From the NCBI RefSeq assembly GCF_001425005.1, contig NZ_LMDB01000033.1, forward strand, positions 393,595-457,594: a stretch of DNA of 64,000 nucleotides, read 5' to 3'. Positions 49,290-58,529 of this stretch are shown here, in pieces. Under the pieces are notes generated by a model. That model made no database searches. It saw nothing but the letters and a program-made list of their open reading frames with translations, and was not told the origin of the DNA. Position numbers and translations under genes: made by a program. The stretch's first letter is position 1; each line of letters starts with the position of its first letter. This DNA is from Duganella sp. Root336D2. Its GTDB lineage: Bacteria > Pseudomonadota > Gammaproteobacteria > Burkholderiales > Burkholderiaceae_D.

Positions 49290-49460
49290 CCTGTGCCTCT
49301 TTGTCTCAGTTTTATATATTTTTATTTGCGAAAATAGAACGGCCGTGCTTTCCCGCACTCTAGATGCTATCGTGCAGCATGACACAGGGCAAGCTATTTT
49401 CGGGGTTTGGAACTCGTCCTCTAGCGGGCCTACGTGCTGCAAAGCAGCATAGATACAGCG

Positions 49461-50591
49461 TCAATTGACGGCGCCCGGTTCCTTGGCAGCGGCGGCCGTC
49501 GTAGTCTCAGTGGCTTGCGCCATTGAGCGCGCCAGTTCGTGCAGTCTGTCATGCCGTTCCACGGATGGCAGGTTGCTCATGCTCCGCACCGCAGCATAAA
49601 ACTGCGGGAATGCCTTTTCCTTCACTAGTAAAGCACGGAAGCCTGGCAGCAGATCATTATAGGTTGCAACAGATGCCAAATGGGCATTATTCAATGGTTC
49701 TGCAAAGAATCGGTCGTAGCCGTTGTAGCCACCCCAATTGGCCTTGAGGACCTTGTAGCTCTCCTGCAGGGCGGCGAAGATGCGCAACTTTTCCTCGCGC
49801 TTCTTCTTGGCGCTGGCTTTGCTGGCATAGTTGTCCGCCAGCATTTGACGATGCTTCACCAGCAAGTCCATGAAGTCTTGGCGGCGCACGTTGTAGCGCG
49901 CGTAGGCTTCGCGCATGGCGTCGTTGCCATACAGCGCAAGCCAATGGTTGACGCCCGCTTCCTCCACCGCGGAAGCAAACGCTTCATTGAATTTGGAATC
50001 GCCCTGCACGTACACCACCTGGTGCGCCAGTTCGTGGAAGACCAGGCGCGCCAGCTCGGCATCGGAATGGTTGATGAAGGTGGACAGCAATGGATCGCTG
50101 AGCCAGCCCAGCGTGGAATAAGCCGGTACGCCGCCGACCTGCACGTCGTTGCCCTCCTTGCGCAGCTCCGCCGCATAGGCTTCGGCATCGGCCTTGTCAT
50201 AGTAGCCGCGATAGCTGACACAGCCGGCAATCGGGAAACACCACTGTACCGGGCGCAGCGACAGCTCCGGCGTGGCGACCACATTCCACAGCACGTATTG
50301 CCGGTTCAGCGGCGCGTAGTTCTTGTAGCTGGAGTTGTCGGGCAGGCCAAGTTCCTTGACCGCAAATTTGCGGATCAGCTTGGCCTTTTCAAGACGGGCT
50401 TTGAGGTTCGGATCAGTGCCTGGATCGCCAATCCAGTCATCGACCGGACGCGCGTCAGACCAGAGCGCGTACTGGCCCTGGGCAGCCTGGAAGTAGTACT
50501 TGAATTGCGCACAACCGGCCAGGAGGGCGGCGCACACACCCGCCGTTGCCAGGTATCTGGCACGCAGTTTCAGGTGGGCTAACGTGCGCAT
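49461..50591 (-). CDS. Predicted aminopeptidase (COG4324-type) lipoprotein
   Basis: 376 residues. The lipobox is LAGC with Cys27, so it is membrane-anchored by lipid. A zinc-binding HELAH (FHELAHQVVYVQG, near 187) with a downstream Glu in FNEAFASAVEEAG matches the family of predicted aminopeptidases. The motif YYFQAAQGQYALWSDARPV near 31-49 is a family feature. The substrate is unknown; periplasmic peptide processing is likely. It lies 9 bp downstream of the molybdopterin oxidoreductase gene on the same strand. Confidence 0.85.
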   Translation of the reverse strand: MRTLAHLKLRARYLATAGVCAALLAGCAQFKYYFQAAQGQYALWSDARPVDDWIGDPGTDPNLKARLEKAKLIRKFAVKELGLPDNSSYKNYAPLNRQYVLWNVVATPELSLRPVQWCFPIAGCVSYRGYYDKADAEAYAAELRKEGNDVQVGGVPAYSTLGWLSDPLLSTFINHSDAELARLVFHELAHQVVYVQGDSKFNEAFASAVEEAGVNHWLALYGNDAMREAYARYNVRRQDFMDLLVKHRQMLADNYASKASAKKKREEKLRIFAALQESYKVLKANWGGYNGYDRFFAEPLNNAHLASVATYNDLLPGFRALLVKEKAFPQFYAAVRSMSNLPSVERHDRLHELARSMAQATETTTAAAAKEPGAVN

Positions 50592-50600
50592 AAATCATTC

Positions 50601-52655
50601 TCAGGGGGCTTTCTCGACTTGAACCAGTGTATCGTAAAACGTCGGTGCACGACCCATGTCAGTCAGTCGTTGGCTGGTCACCTCATTGGCGTTTTTGCCA
50701 TCGCCTGCCAGCTTCTTCCACCAGATCGACAAGCCCACCACCAGGCCTTTGCGGGCCTTCGGCGTCACGCGCGCCTTGCACACGAAGGAGCCGCGATCGT
50801 TGAAGATGCGCACCATATCGCCGTGGTTGATGCCACGTGTTGCCGCATCGTCAGGGTTGATGTCGAGCTGGGGCTCGCCCTCGGTCGCCCGCAAGCTTTG
50901 CACGTTGACAAAGGTCGAATTGAGGAAGTTGCGTGCCGGCGGAGATATCATCGCAAGCGGGTATTTTGCCGCCAGTTCGGGGGAAGATGCTGCAGATTCA
51001 TAGTTTGGGATATAGGCGGGCAACGGCTCCAGGCCATCCTTCTTCATGCTTTCTGAGTAGAACTCACATTTTCCTGATGGTGTGGGGAAATTGCCGCATG
51101 CAAAGGGCGCATCAGGAACTTCCAGTTTCTGCCAGCCCTTTTGCTTGAGTGACTCCCAGTCAAATTGCACGAACGCCACGGATGCCAGCGCGTCATCACT
51201 GTCGCGGAAGCATGGATCGTCAAAGCCCATGCGTGCCGCCAGCAAGCGGAAGATTTCAGTATTGGCCTTCGCCTCGCCCATCGGCGCGATGGCCGGGTTG
51301 TTGGCCATCATGTACAGGTGGCCGTAAGCGCTGTGCGCGTCGGTATGCTCCAGCTGCGTGGTGGCCGGCAGCACGATGTCGGCGTAGTCGGCGGTATCGG
51401 TCTGGAAATGTTCCAGCACCACCGTGAACAGGTCTTCGCGCGCAAAGCCGGCCTGTACCCTGGACGAATCGGGCGCCACCGCAAGCGGATTGGAGTTGTA
51501 GACGATGACCGCCTTGACCTGCGGCCCGAACTCCGGCGAGGCCGGACGGAGCAGGTCGTCGCCGATGGTCGTCATATTGATGGTGCGCGGCTGTTTCGCC
51601 AGCAAATCCGGGCGCTGCAGCGCAGCCAGGTTCTTCTTGAAGGTACCTGAAGCGGACAATTGCACGCCACCCGCCGCGTGGCGCCAGGCGCCCACCAGGG
51701 CTGGCAAACAAGAAATATTGCGCACGGCCATGCCGCCGCCATGCACCCGCTGCACGCCGTAATTCATGCGGATCGCCACCGGCTCGCCGCGCTTGGCAGT
51801 TTCGCCATACTCGCGTGCCAGGCCTTCCACTTCTGCAACTGTGATGCCGCAGGTCGCCGCCACGCGCTCAGGCGTCCATTCCGCCACGCGCTGGCGCAGC
51901 TGCTCGAAGCCGACCGTGTAGTCGGCGATGTAGGCGTGGTCCAGCAGGTCGTCGCGCACCAGGATGTGCATCAGGCCCAGCGCCAGCGCCGCGTCCGTGC
52001 CTGGCAGGACGGCGATGTGCTGGTGGCATTTCTCGGCCGTCAGCGAGCGGTACGGGTCGATGGCGATCAGCTTCGCGCCATTGCGCTTGGCTTCCTGGGC
52101 ACGGGTCCAGAAATGCAGGTTGGATGCGATCGGGTTGCCGCCCCAGATGATGAGCAGCTTGGCATTCTGGAATTGCTCGATATCGGTACCGATCGAGGCG
52201 CCGACGGTGTATTTGTAGCCGGTAGCACCGGCCGTGGCGCAAATGGTGCGGTCCAGCAGCGAAGCGCCGATCTTGTGGAAGAAGCGGGACGACATCGAGT
52301 CGCCCTGCACCAGCCCCATGGTGCCGGCATAGCTGTATGGCAGGATGGCCTCCGGCTCGGTCGCGGCCAGCGGTTGCAGGCGCGCCGCGATCTCGTCCAG
52401 CGCCTGCTCCCAGCTGATGCGCTCGAACCTGCCCTCGCCCTTCCTGCCGACGCGGCGCATCGGGTACAGCAGGCGGTCCGGCGAATATGTGCGCTCGGTA
52501 TAGCGGGAAACCTTGGTGCACAGCACCCCCGCGGTGGTCGGATGATCCGGATCGCCCTTCACCTCGGTCGCTACGCCGTCCTCAACGGTGACGAGCAGGG
52601 CGCAGGTATCGGGGCAATCGTGCGGGCAGGTGGCGCGGACTTGTGTGGATGACAT
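50601..52655 (-). CDS. Molybdopterin-dependent oxidoreductase with [4Fe-4S] cluster
   Basis: 684 residues of the DMSO reductase/formate dehydrogenase superfamily. The N-terminal cluster ligands are Cys10, Cys14, Cys18 and Cys46 (CPHDCPDTC and VLCTK). Molybdopterin domains follow (YSYAGTMGLVQGDS; LLIIWGGNPIASN) and a C-terminal dinucleotide-binding barrel DDAATRGINHGDMVRIFNDR. There is no Tat signal, so it is cytoplasmic. No electron-transfer partner subunits are adjacent, and the substrate cannot be deduced. No clear Cys or Sec ligand for Mo is recognised. Confidence 0.88.
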   Translation of the reverse strand: MSSTQVRATCPHDCPDTCALLVTVEDGVATEVKGDPDHPTTAGVLCTKVSRYTERTYSPDRLLYPMRRVGRKGEGRFERISWEQALDEIAARLQPLAATEPEAILPYSYAGTMGLVQGDSMSSRFFHKIGASLLDRTICATAGATGYKYTVGASIGTDIEQFQNAKLLIIWGGNPIASNLHFWTRAQEAKRNGAKLIAIDPYRSLTAEKCHQHIAVLPGTDAALALGLMHILVRDDLLDHAYIADYTVGFEQLRQRVAEWTPERVAATCGITVAEVEGLAREYGETAKRGEPVAIRMNYGVQRVHGGGMAVRNISCLPALVGAWRHAAGGVQLSASGTFKKNLAALQRPDLLAKQPRTINMTTIGDDLLRPASPEFGPQVKAVIVYNSNPLAVAPDSSRVQAGFAREDLFTVVLEHFQTDTADYADIVLPATTQLEHTDAHSAYGHLYMMANNPAIAPMGEAKANTEIFRLLAARMGFDDPCFRDSDDALASVAFVQFDWESLKQKGWQKLEVPDAPFACGNFPTPSGKCEFYSESMKKDGLEPLPAYIPNYESAASSPELAAKYPLAMISPPARNFLNSTFVNVQSLRATEGEPQLDINPDDAATRGINHGDMVRIFNDRGSFVCKARVTPKARKGLVVGLSIWWKKLAGDGKNANEVTSQRLTDMGRAPTFYDTLVQVEKAP

Positions 52656-52751
52656 CTTGATCTGGGTTAGCGACGGCTGAAAACAGTATCGTAAACGATT
52701 CCAGAAAATCGCATCGGGAGGCTAGAATGGCAAGTCCGATGGAGAACAAAA

Positions 52752-53948
52752 ATGAAACTAATCGACCCGATTATCGCGTTTCAGTCCGAGTTGCAGCAGA
52801 TCCGACGCGACCTGCATGCCCACCCGGAACTCTGCTATGAAGAAGAACGTACCGCCGATGTGGTTTGCGCCAAGCTGACCGAATGGGGCATCCCTTTCGA
52901 GCGCGGCCTGGGCAAGACCGGCGTGGTTGGCGTCATCAGGAACGGCACGTCCGGACGCGCCATTGGCCTGCGCGCCGACATGGATGCCCTGCCTATGCAG
53001 GAGATCAATACCTTTGCGCACGCATCCAGGCACCCCGGCAAGATGCACGCTTGCGGCCATGACGGCCACACTGCCATGCTGCTGGGCGCGGCCCATCACC
53101 TGGCCAAACACCGCAATTTCGACGGTACTGTCTACCTGGTGTTCCAGCCGGCCGAAGAAGGCGGCGCCGGCGCGCGCGCAATGATCAAGGATGGCCTGTT
53201 CGAGCGCTTCCCGATGGATGCGATCTACGGCATGCATAACTGGCCCGGCATGGCGCAGGGCGCGCTGGGCGCCTGCGAAGGCCCGATGATGGCGTCGTCC
53301 AATGAATTCCACGTGACCGTGCGCGGCAAGGGCGCCCATGCGGCCCAGCCGCACAAGGGCATCGACCCGATCATGATCGCGGTGCAGATTGCGCAGGCCT
53401 GGCAGACCATCGTCACGCGCAACAAGAGCCCACTCGATACGGCCGTGCTGTCGATCACCCAGATCCACGCCGGCAGCGCCACCAACGTGATTCCGGACGA
53501 TGCGAAGCTGGTCGGCACCGTGCGCACCTTCACCACCGACGTACTGGACATGGTGGAAAGGCGCATGCAGTCGCTGGCGCAAGGCATTGCCGCCGCCTTT
53601 GACGCCGAAGTGGAGTTCACCTTCCGCCGCAACTATCCGCCGCTGGTGAACCACGCCAAGGAAACCCGCTTCGCGCTGGACGTCATGAAGTCGGTGGTCG
53701 GCGAGGCTATGGTGGACGCCAACGTCGAACCGACCATGGGCGCCGAGGACTTCGCTTTCTTCCTGCAGGAGAAGCCGGGCTGCTACATCTTCATCGGCAA
53801 CGGCGAAGGCGAGCACCGCGACGGCGGGCATGGCTTCGGTCCCTGCGTGCTGCACAACGCCAGCTACGATTTCAATGACCGCCTGCTGCCGATCGGCGCC
53901 AGCTTCTGGGTGCAGCTGGCAGAAGCGGCATTGCCGCCGGCGCGTTAA
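52752..53948 (+). CDS. M20-family amidohydrolase (hippurate hydrolase / N-acyl amino acid hydrolase type)
   Basis: 398 residues. Metal sites are HAHPELCYEE near 20, CGHDGHTAMLLGAAHHL (C, H, H ligands, about 98-114), FQPAEEGGAGA (about 134) and MGAEDFAFFLQEKPG near 330. The dimerisation domain is in the middle. It hydrolyses N-acyl amino acids to an amino acid and carboxylic acid; peptidase or auxin-conjugate relatives are alternatives. GGAGA lies 7 nt before the ATG. A TAGAAT box lies about 22 bp upstream of the start. Confidence 0.9.
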   Translation: MKLIDPIIAFQSELQQIRRDLHAHPELCYEEERTADVVCAKLTEWGIPFERGLGKTGVVGVIRNGTSGRAIGLRADMDALPMQEINTFAHASRHPGKMHACGHDGHTAMLLGAAHHLAKHRNFDGTVYLVFQPAEEGGAGARAMIKDGLFERFPMDAIYGMHNWPGMAQGALGACEGPMMASSNEFHVTVRGKGAHAAQPHKGIDPIMIAVQIAQAWQTIVTRNKSPLDTAVLSITQIHAGSATNVIPDDAKLVGTVRTFTTDVLDMVERRMQSLAQGIAAAFDAEVEFTFRRNYPPLVNHAKETRFALDVMKSVVGEAMVDANVEPTMGAEDFAFFLQEKPGCYIFIGNGEGEHRDGGHGFGPCVLHNASYDFNDRLLPIGASFWVQLAEAALPPAR

Positions 53949-53950
53949 GC

Positions 53951-54853
53951 CTAAGGCAGCTTGTCGGCCTGCGTTCCGACCCGCACGCCATCATTCAGCC
54001 GCTCCAGCGCCAGCAGCGCGGCCGAATGGTCGGCGCGCGGATAAACATCCTTGATCGACTCATAGCGCTCGGTCACCAGGCTGGTGACCGGCAGCGCCAC
54101 GCCGGCAGCTGCGGCAGCGGCGAGGATATTGTGCTGGTCCTTCAACTGCGTCAGCACCTGCCCGCCCGGCAGGAAGTTGCGCTCCAGCATGCGCTGGCCG
54201 TGCACCTCCAGCACGCGGCTTTCGGCAAAGCCGCCGCGGATCGCCTCGCGTACCGCCACCGGATCGGCCCCCGCCGCTTGCGCCAGCAGCAAGGCCTCCG
54301 CCACGATATTGATGGTGCCGCCGACGATCAGCTGGTTGCACAGCTTTGCCACCTGACCGCTGCCGGCCGGGCCAACCAGTTTCGGCTTGCCCATCGCTTC
54401 CAGTACCGGCCGCGCCGCTTCAAAGTCCGCCGCGCTGCCGCCCGCCATGATGGCCAGCGTGCCCGCCTGCGCCCCACCGACGCCGCCCGATACCGGCGCA
54501 TCGATGAAGCGATGCCCGCGCGCCGCCAGCAGTGCGTGGAAAGCCTGCGCTTCGTCCTGGCGCGTCGAGCTCATATCAATCCACAGCGTATTGGGACGCA
54601 GCGCATCGGCCGCCGCTTCGATCACGCCGCCGACCGCATCGCCGGCAGACAGCATCGACACCACCACGGCGGCATCGGCCACGGCGTGCGGCAACACGTC
54701 GTCCGGATCGGCGCCGGCGGCAGCCAATACGCCGGCCTTGCCGGCGGTGCGGTTCCATACCGTAACCGTGAAACCTGCTGCCAGCAGGCGGTGTACCATA
54801 GGCTCACCCATCAAGCCGATGCCAAGAAATGCGATTCGCAGAGGATGTGCCAC
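53951..54853 (-). CDS. NAD(P)-dependent beta-hydroxyacid dehydrogenase (3-hydroxyisobutyrate dehydrogenase family)
   Basis: 300 residues from GTG 54853 (GGAG 7 nt upstream), chosen because no in-frame ATG fits the N-terminus. The Rossmann domain is AFLGIGLMGEPMVHRLLAAG, the substrate motif FIDAPVSGGVGGAQAGTLAI is near 115-134, and the catalytic lysine is in GQVAKLCNQLIVGG near 170. It oxidises 3-hydroxyisobutyrate or reduces tartronate semialdehyde; the exact substrate is open. It is convergent with the M20 gene (3-bp gap). Confidence 0.9.
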   Translation of the reverse strand: MAHPLRIAFLGIGLMGEPMVHRLLAAGFTVTVWNRTAGKAGVLAAAGADPDDVLPHAVADAAVVVSMLSAGDAVGGVIEAAADALRPNTLWIDMSSTRQDEAQAFHALLAARGHRFIDAPVSGGVGGAQAGTLAIMAGGSAADFEAARPVLEAMGKPKLVGPAGSGQVAKLCNQLIVGGTINIVAEALLLAQAAGADPVAVREAIRGGFAESRVLEVHGQRMLERNFLPGGQVLTQLKDQHNILAAAAAAGVALPVTSLVTERYESIKDVYPRADHSAALLALERLNDGVRVGTQADKLP

Positions 54854-54991
54854 GATAAGCTCCAGAAGTGCCAATATTGCAGTGATTCTAACAATTAAGG
54901 GGTCGCCTGAAAAAAATTCAGAACGAAAGTAAAATTGCCGGCATTGCCGCAGCAAATATTGAAGACTGCGGCAAGGACAAGAGAGAAAAAT

Positions 54992-55537
54992 ATGCAAATC
55001 AAAAAACTGCTCGCTGCTGCCGCGGCCACGCTCGTAGCGCAATCCGCTTTCGCCTTCGACATCAATTCCGCCTACGTGGAAGGCGGCTCGGCTTCCAAGA
55101 TCCGCATGGTGCGCCTGGGCGCCACGCAGGACTTCAAGCCTGAATGGACCTGGTTCAATTCCAACGGCACCCACGTCACCGGTTACTGGGACGCCAGCAT
55201 CGGTTTCTGGCAGGCCCGCCAGTGGCACAACATGCCTGGCGACAAAGAGAACCTGTTTGACGTCGGCTTTACCCCGGTCATCCGCTATGAGAATACCAGC
55301 AAGAAGGGCTTCTACGTTGAAGGCGGCATCGGCGCGCACGTGCTGTCCAAGACCTATTACAGCAACGATGACGGCCTGTCGACTGCGTTCCAGTTCGGCG
55401 ACCATATCGCCGTTGGCTATGTGTTCGACAACAAGTGGGAAGTCGCCCTGAAGGCGCAGCACTACTCCAACGGCGGCATCAAGCGGCCGAACAGCGGCGT
55501 CGACCTCATCATGCTGAAAGCCGCCTACCGCTACTGA
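54992..55537 (+). CDS. pagL: Lipid A deacylase, PagL family
   Basis: 181 residues from ATG 54992. The signal peptide is MQIKKLLAAAAATLVAQSAFA, then an eight-stranded outer-membrane barrel. The catalytic pair sits in AQHYSNGGIKRPNSG (H157 and S159 by count) near the C-terminus, with the last strand ending LKAAYRY. PagL removes a 3-O acyl chain from lipid A in the outer membrane, altering endotoxin and envelope permeability. It is adjacent to the phospholipid cluster on its right. The upstream 54860-54935 region is AT-rich. Confidence 0.87.
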   Translation: MQIKKLLAAAAATLVAQSAFAFDINSAYVEGGSASKIRMVRLGATQDFKPEWTWFNSNGTHVTGYWDASIGFWQARQWHNMPGDKENLFDVGFTPVIRYENTSKKGFYVEGGIGAHVLSKTYYSNDDGLSTAFQFGDHIAVGYVFDNKWEVALKAQHYSNGGIKRPNSGVDLIMLKAAYRY

Positions 55538-55538
55538 T

Positions 55539-56273
55539 CTACTTCCTGCGGTAGCGCTGCAATCCCTTTGGCAGCAGGTTAAACACACGCACCATCGCGT
55601 GCAGCTGCCAGGGGAAAATGCAGTGCGCATCCCGTTCCGCGATCGCGCGTGCGATGCGGCGCACCGCCTCTTCTTCGGTCTGCAGGAAAGGCTTGCGCTG
55701 CGCACTTCCCCCGTTCAAATCCCTTAGTTTCTGCGTATCGACATAGCCCGGCACCACGGCCGTTACGCCGATCCCGTGCGGCGCCAGCGCCTTGCGGTAG
55801 GCATCGCTGATCGCAATCGCTGCGCGCTTGCTCGCGCTGTACAGGGAACCATTCGGGTATTCGTGCAGCAAGCCGGCAATCGACGCCACCACCACCAACT
55901 GGCCGCGCCCATTAGGCAGCATAGCCTGCGCAGCGGCATCGAATGCATGGCAAAGGCCGGACACATTGGTACGCACCACCGGCAGGCTGCGCATCGGATC
56001 CTGCGCCAGCGCATTTGCATCGGCATACTGGCCGGCAGTGACCACCAGCAGGTCAAGTCCTTCTTCCGCAAAATCACTGACCGCATCGAATACCGACTGG
56101 CGGTCGCCGATGTCGAAACCATAGCGGCGCAAGCCTGCGTGCGCAGTGATCGGATTGCCATCCAGCCGAGAGGGGTCGCGGCCACACACTGCCAATTGCA
56201 CACCCTGCTGCGCGTAGTGTTTTGCCAGCGCCAGCCCGATGCCGCTGGTGCCGCCGATGATCATTACCCTCAT
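55539..56273 (-). CDS. Short-chain dehydrogenase/reductase in lipid cluster
   Basis: 244-residue SDR. Cofactor motif GGTSGIGLALAKHYA (7-21), NAG-like site in VTAGQY (near 81), catalytic S-Y-K in ASIAGLLHEYPNGSLYSASKRA (near 126-147). An Arg just after the GxxxGxG region (CGRDPSRLD) suggests NADP preference. It overlaps the patatin gene stop by 3 bp (ATGA), so the two are translationally coupled. In this setting it probably reduces or oxidises a lipid or polyol intermediate (inference). Confidence 0.87.
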   Translation of the reverse strand: MRVMIIGGTSGIGLALAKHYAQQGVQLAVCGRDPSRLDGNPITAHAGLRRYGFDIGDRQSVFDAVSDFAEEGLDLLVVTAGQYADANALAQDPMRSLPVVRTNVSGLCHAFDAAAQAMLPNGRGQLVVVASIAGLLHEYPNGSLYSASKRAAIAISDAYRKALAPHGIGVTAVVPGYVDTQKLRDLNGGSAQRKPFLQTEEEAVRRIARAIAERDAHCIFPWQLHAMVRVFNLLPKGLQRYRRK

Positions 56274-57358
56274 TTACTTCCTCTGTTAAACCTTGTTTCG
56301 TGCCGCAGGCGCAGCCCAGGCCTGGCATATGCTTCGATGCCGCGCTGGTAGCCGTACTGCCATTGCGCTTCCACGTCTTGCGCATATGCGGCAAGGCTGT
56401 GCGGCATCTCGAGCCTGATACGGTTGCCCAGCCAGTCGATGCGCTTGCGCATGCCGCTGCCGCGCAAGGCGCGCGAGATGTCGCTGGTATCAACCCAGGC
56501 GTGGGCATGCTGGGCGTGCACGTGCTTCAGGCGCGCGTTGCCGTCGATACCGAGCACCTGGCGCAGGGCAGGAATCGCCAGCACCTGGCCGAAAGGCGGT
56601 TTGGCCTCCATCGTCACGTGCCTGGCCAGTCCATGCGCAATCTCGATCGGGAACAGGTCGATCACGCCGCCCATATAGTGTTCGCCGCCATGCGCATGGC
56701 AGGCGAAGTACAGCATATCGGTGATCGAACTGCGCACCGCATCGGCGATCGGCATGGTGCTGTCCAATAGCAGACCGGGAGCAACCGCGCCGCAACTCCA
56801 TGCCGGTGAACTGGCCGGCGCCTGCCATCCCTCCAGCAGGCCGCAAGCGCGGTCGGGGCCTAGGACGACTTCCGCAAACAGCGGACGTTCTCCCCGCATT
56901 TGGCCTGTGTGCTCGCGGCGAAACAGCAGCTTGGCCGCTACGATGGCAAGCGCCGTGTGCGATTGCGCACTGGCCGGCAAAGGCAGCTCCCCTGGCAATT
57001 CAAACATGTAATCGTCGAACACGTCCGGCACACGCTTCGCGCGGCCGTGCGACAGCCCGCGCAGCAAGGCCGCACCCAGTACCGGCAGCGGACGCACATG
57101 CGGTGCCGCGTGCATACGGCACAGGAACCGGTACATCGCGGGCGAGACGAGCCACTGCTTGCGCTGCTCGGCATCCGGCAAGGCATGGATGATTGCCGCC
57201 GCCAGCGAACCGCCGCAACTGGCGAGGATGATGTCGGGCGCCATGCCGCTGTCTTCCGCCGCTGCGTGCATGCCCAGGTAATAGCCGAAGCGGAATCCGC
57301 CGCCCGCCATCACCATGCAGCGCTCGTACTTTTGATCTTCACTCATATCGCGTGACAT
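56270..57358 (-). CDS. Patatin-like phospholipase, atypical nucleophile motif
   Basis: 362 residues from ATG 57358; ATG 57346 (MSEDQKYER) is an alternative. The N-terminal oxyanion loop VMAGGGFRFGYYLGMH and the following IILASCGGSLAAAIIHAL correspond to the patatin core, but the usual G-x-S-x-G nucleophile elbow reads S-C-G-G-S. Asp of the dyad may be in GGVIDLFP near 237. Patatins hydrolyse acyl esters of phospholipids. It is divergent from the ynbD-like gene with only about 10 bp between starts, and is the first gene of a two-gene unit with the SDR. Substrate unknown. Confidence 0.78.
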   Translation of the reverse strand: MSRDMSEDQKYERCMVMAGGGFRFGYYLGMHAAAEDSGMAPDIILASCGGSLAAAIIHALPDAEQRKQWLVSPAMYRFLCRMHAAPHVRPLPVLGAALLRGLSHGRAKRVPDVFDDYMFELPGELPLPASAQSHTALAIVAAKLLFRREHTGQMRGERPLFAEVVLGPDRACGLLEGWQAPASSPAWSCGAVAPGLLLDSTMPIADAVRSSITDMLYFACHAHGGEHYMGGVIDLFPIEIAHGLARHVTMEAKPPFGQVLAIPALRQVLGIDGNARLKHVHAQHAHAWVDTSDISRALRGSGMRKRIDWLGNRIRLEMPHSLAAYAQDVEAQWQYGYQRGIEAYARPGLRLRHETRFNRGSK

Positions 57359-57368
57359 AATGCCATGA

Positions 57369-58529
57369 ATGCAACTCCTGCACCTGATCATCAATGCCCT
57401 GTTATTCGGGCTTTGCTACACGCTCACGAACCTTGCTGCCGAAGCGGCGCAGGTCCAGCGCACGCTGGCGCTTCCGTTCGAGCAGGCCATTCCGTTCCTG
57501 CCGTGGATGATCATTCCCTATGCCAGCTCCGGCCCCTTGCTGGCCTGGGCCTTCTTCAAGGTTCGCAAAGGAGACTCCCTGCGCGCCTATAGCCGCCGCC
57601 TGATGCTCTCCACCGTCGCAGCCGGCCTGGTGTTCGCTGTCCTCCCGGCGCGCTTCCCTGCCGGCAGGATGGTGCCAGAGCACGGCTTGCTCCAGCTAGC
57701 CTATGGCTTGCTTGACGCATCGGACCGTCCCTACAACCAGTTCCCGTCCCTGCACATAACCTACTGCATCCTGCTGTGGCTCGCGCTGCGGCCAGCCATC
57801 GTAAGCCGTACCTGGCGCATTGCGCTGGCCTGCTGGCTGCTGCTGGTTGGCGCCAGCACGCTCCTGACCTGGCAGCATGCCGTTGCCGATATCGCAGGCG
57901 GCATCGTCCTTTCAGGCATCGCCTGCCGTGCGGTGCGTCCCGGCGCCACTGCACGCCAAAGCCTCTCGTTCTATTACGCCATCATGGCCGGACTGGCCTT
58001 GCTGGCAGCCAGCCTGTTCGCCCCCGCGTGGCCATGGATTTACCTGGCGGCCAGCCTGCTGCTGGTGGCATTGGCGTACGCCCGCCGCAATGCATCCTTC
58101 CTGCGCAAACAGCAAGGCCGGCATCCGGCCTGGATCTGGCTGCTGTTCTGGCCCTACCTTGCCGGCTACGCCGCAACATGGCAGCTGGTACGCTGGCGCC
58201 ACCGCGGCAAACCCGCGTTCGCGAAGGCGGCCGACGGTTTATGGGTAGGCCGCCGCCTGAGCTCCAGCGAGGCGCTGCAACTGCCGCCTGGCTGCAGCGT
58301 CATCGACCTGAGCGCAGAACTCAGTGAAACCGGTGCGCTGCGCCGCGGCCATTACCGCCACATCCCCTTACTGGACCTGCAGGCGCCCAGCCGCAAGCAG
58401 GTTCGCGCCATCCTTGCAGCTATCGACACGGAGCGCAGGCAGGACCGCCCGGTCTACCTGCACTGTGCGATGGGTTATAGCCGCAGCCGATTTATCGCCC
58501 GTATCTACCTTGACTCTTACACGCCATGA
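57369..58529 (+). CDS. ynbD: YnbD-like PAP2 phosphatase fused to a dual-specificity phosphatase
   Basis: 386 residues. The N-terminal 250 residues are membrane-embedded with PAP2 motifs QFPSLHITY (about 120) and TWQHAVADIAGG (about 160). The C-terminal domain (about 280-386) is a DSP with P-loop HCAMGYSRSR (C366, R372: CX5R). This fusion is the architecture of E. coli YnbD. The first motif dephosphorylates lipid phosphates; the second might act on phosphoinositol-like or protein phosphates. A CATAAT box ends 7 nt before the ATG. It overlaps the ynbA-like gene by 4 bp (ATGA). Confidence 0.88.
   Translation: MQLLHLIINALLFGLCYTLTNLAAEAAQVQRTLALPFEQAIPFLPWMIIPYASSGPLLAWAFFKVRKGDSLRAYSRRLMLSTVAAGLVFAVLPARFPAGRMVPEHGLLQLAYGLLDASDRPYNQFPSLHITYCILLWLALRPAIVSRTWRIALACWLLLVGASTLLTWQHAVADIAGGIVLSGIACRAVRPGATARQSLSFYYAIMAGLALLAASLFAPAWPWIYLAASLLLVALAYARRNASFLRKQQGRHPAWIWLLFWPYLAGYAATWQLVRWRHRGKPAFAKAADGLWVGRRLSSSEALQLPPGCSVIDLSAELSETGALRRGHYRHIPLLDLQAPSRKQVRAILAAIDTERRQDRPVYLHCAMGYSRSRFIARIYLDSYTP

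Noticed and set aside
45834..49337. 1167-codon open frame on the plus strand with an internal repeat
   Set aside because: It is the antisense of the tandem fadD pair. The internal repeat simply reflects the duplication of fadD.
53951..55705. 584-codon frame fusing the hydroxyacid dehydrogenase with upstream sequence
   Set aside because: The upstream part is antisense to pagL. The GTG at 54853 with GGAG gives a normal-length enzyme.
57369..58529. ynbD-like gene as a split or frameshifted pair of genes
   Set aside because: Both the PAP2 and DSP domains are complete in one continuous frame, and the same fusion is known for E. coli YnbD.
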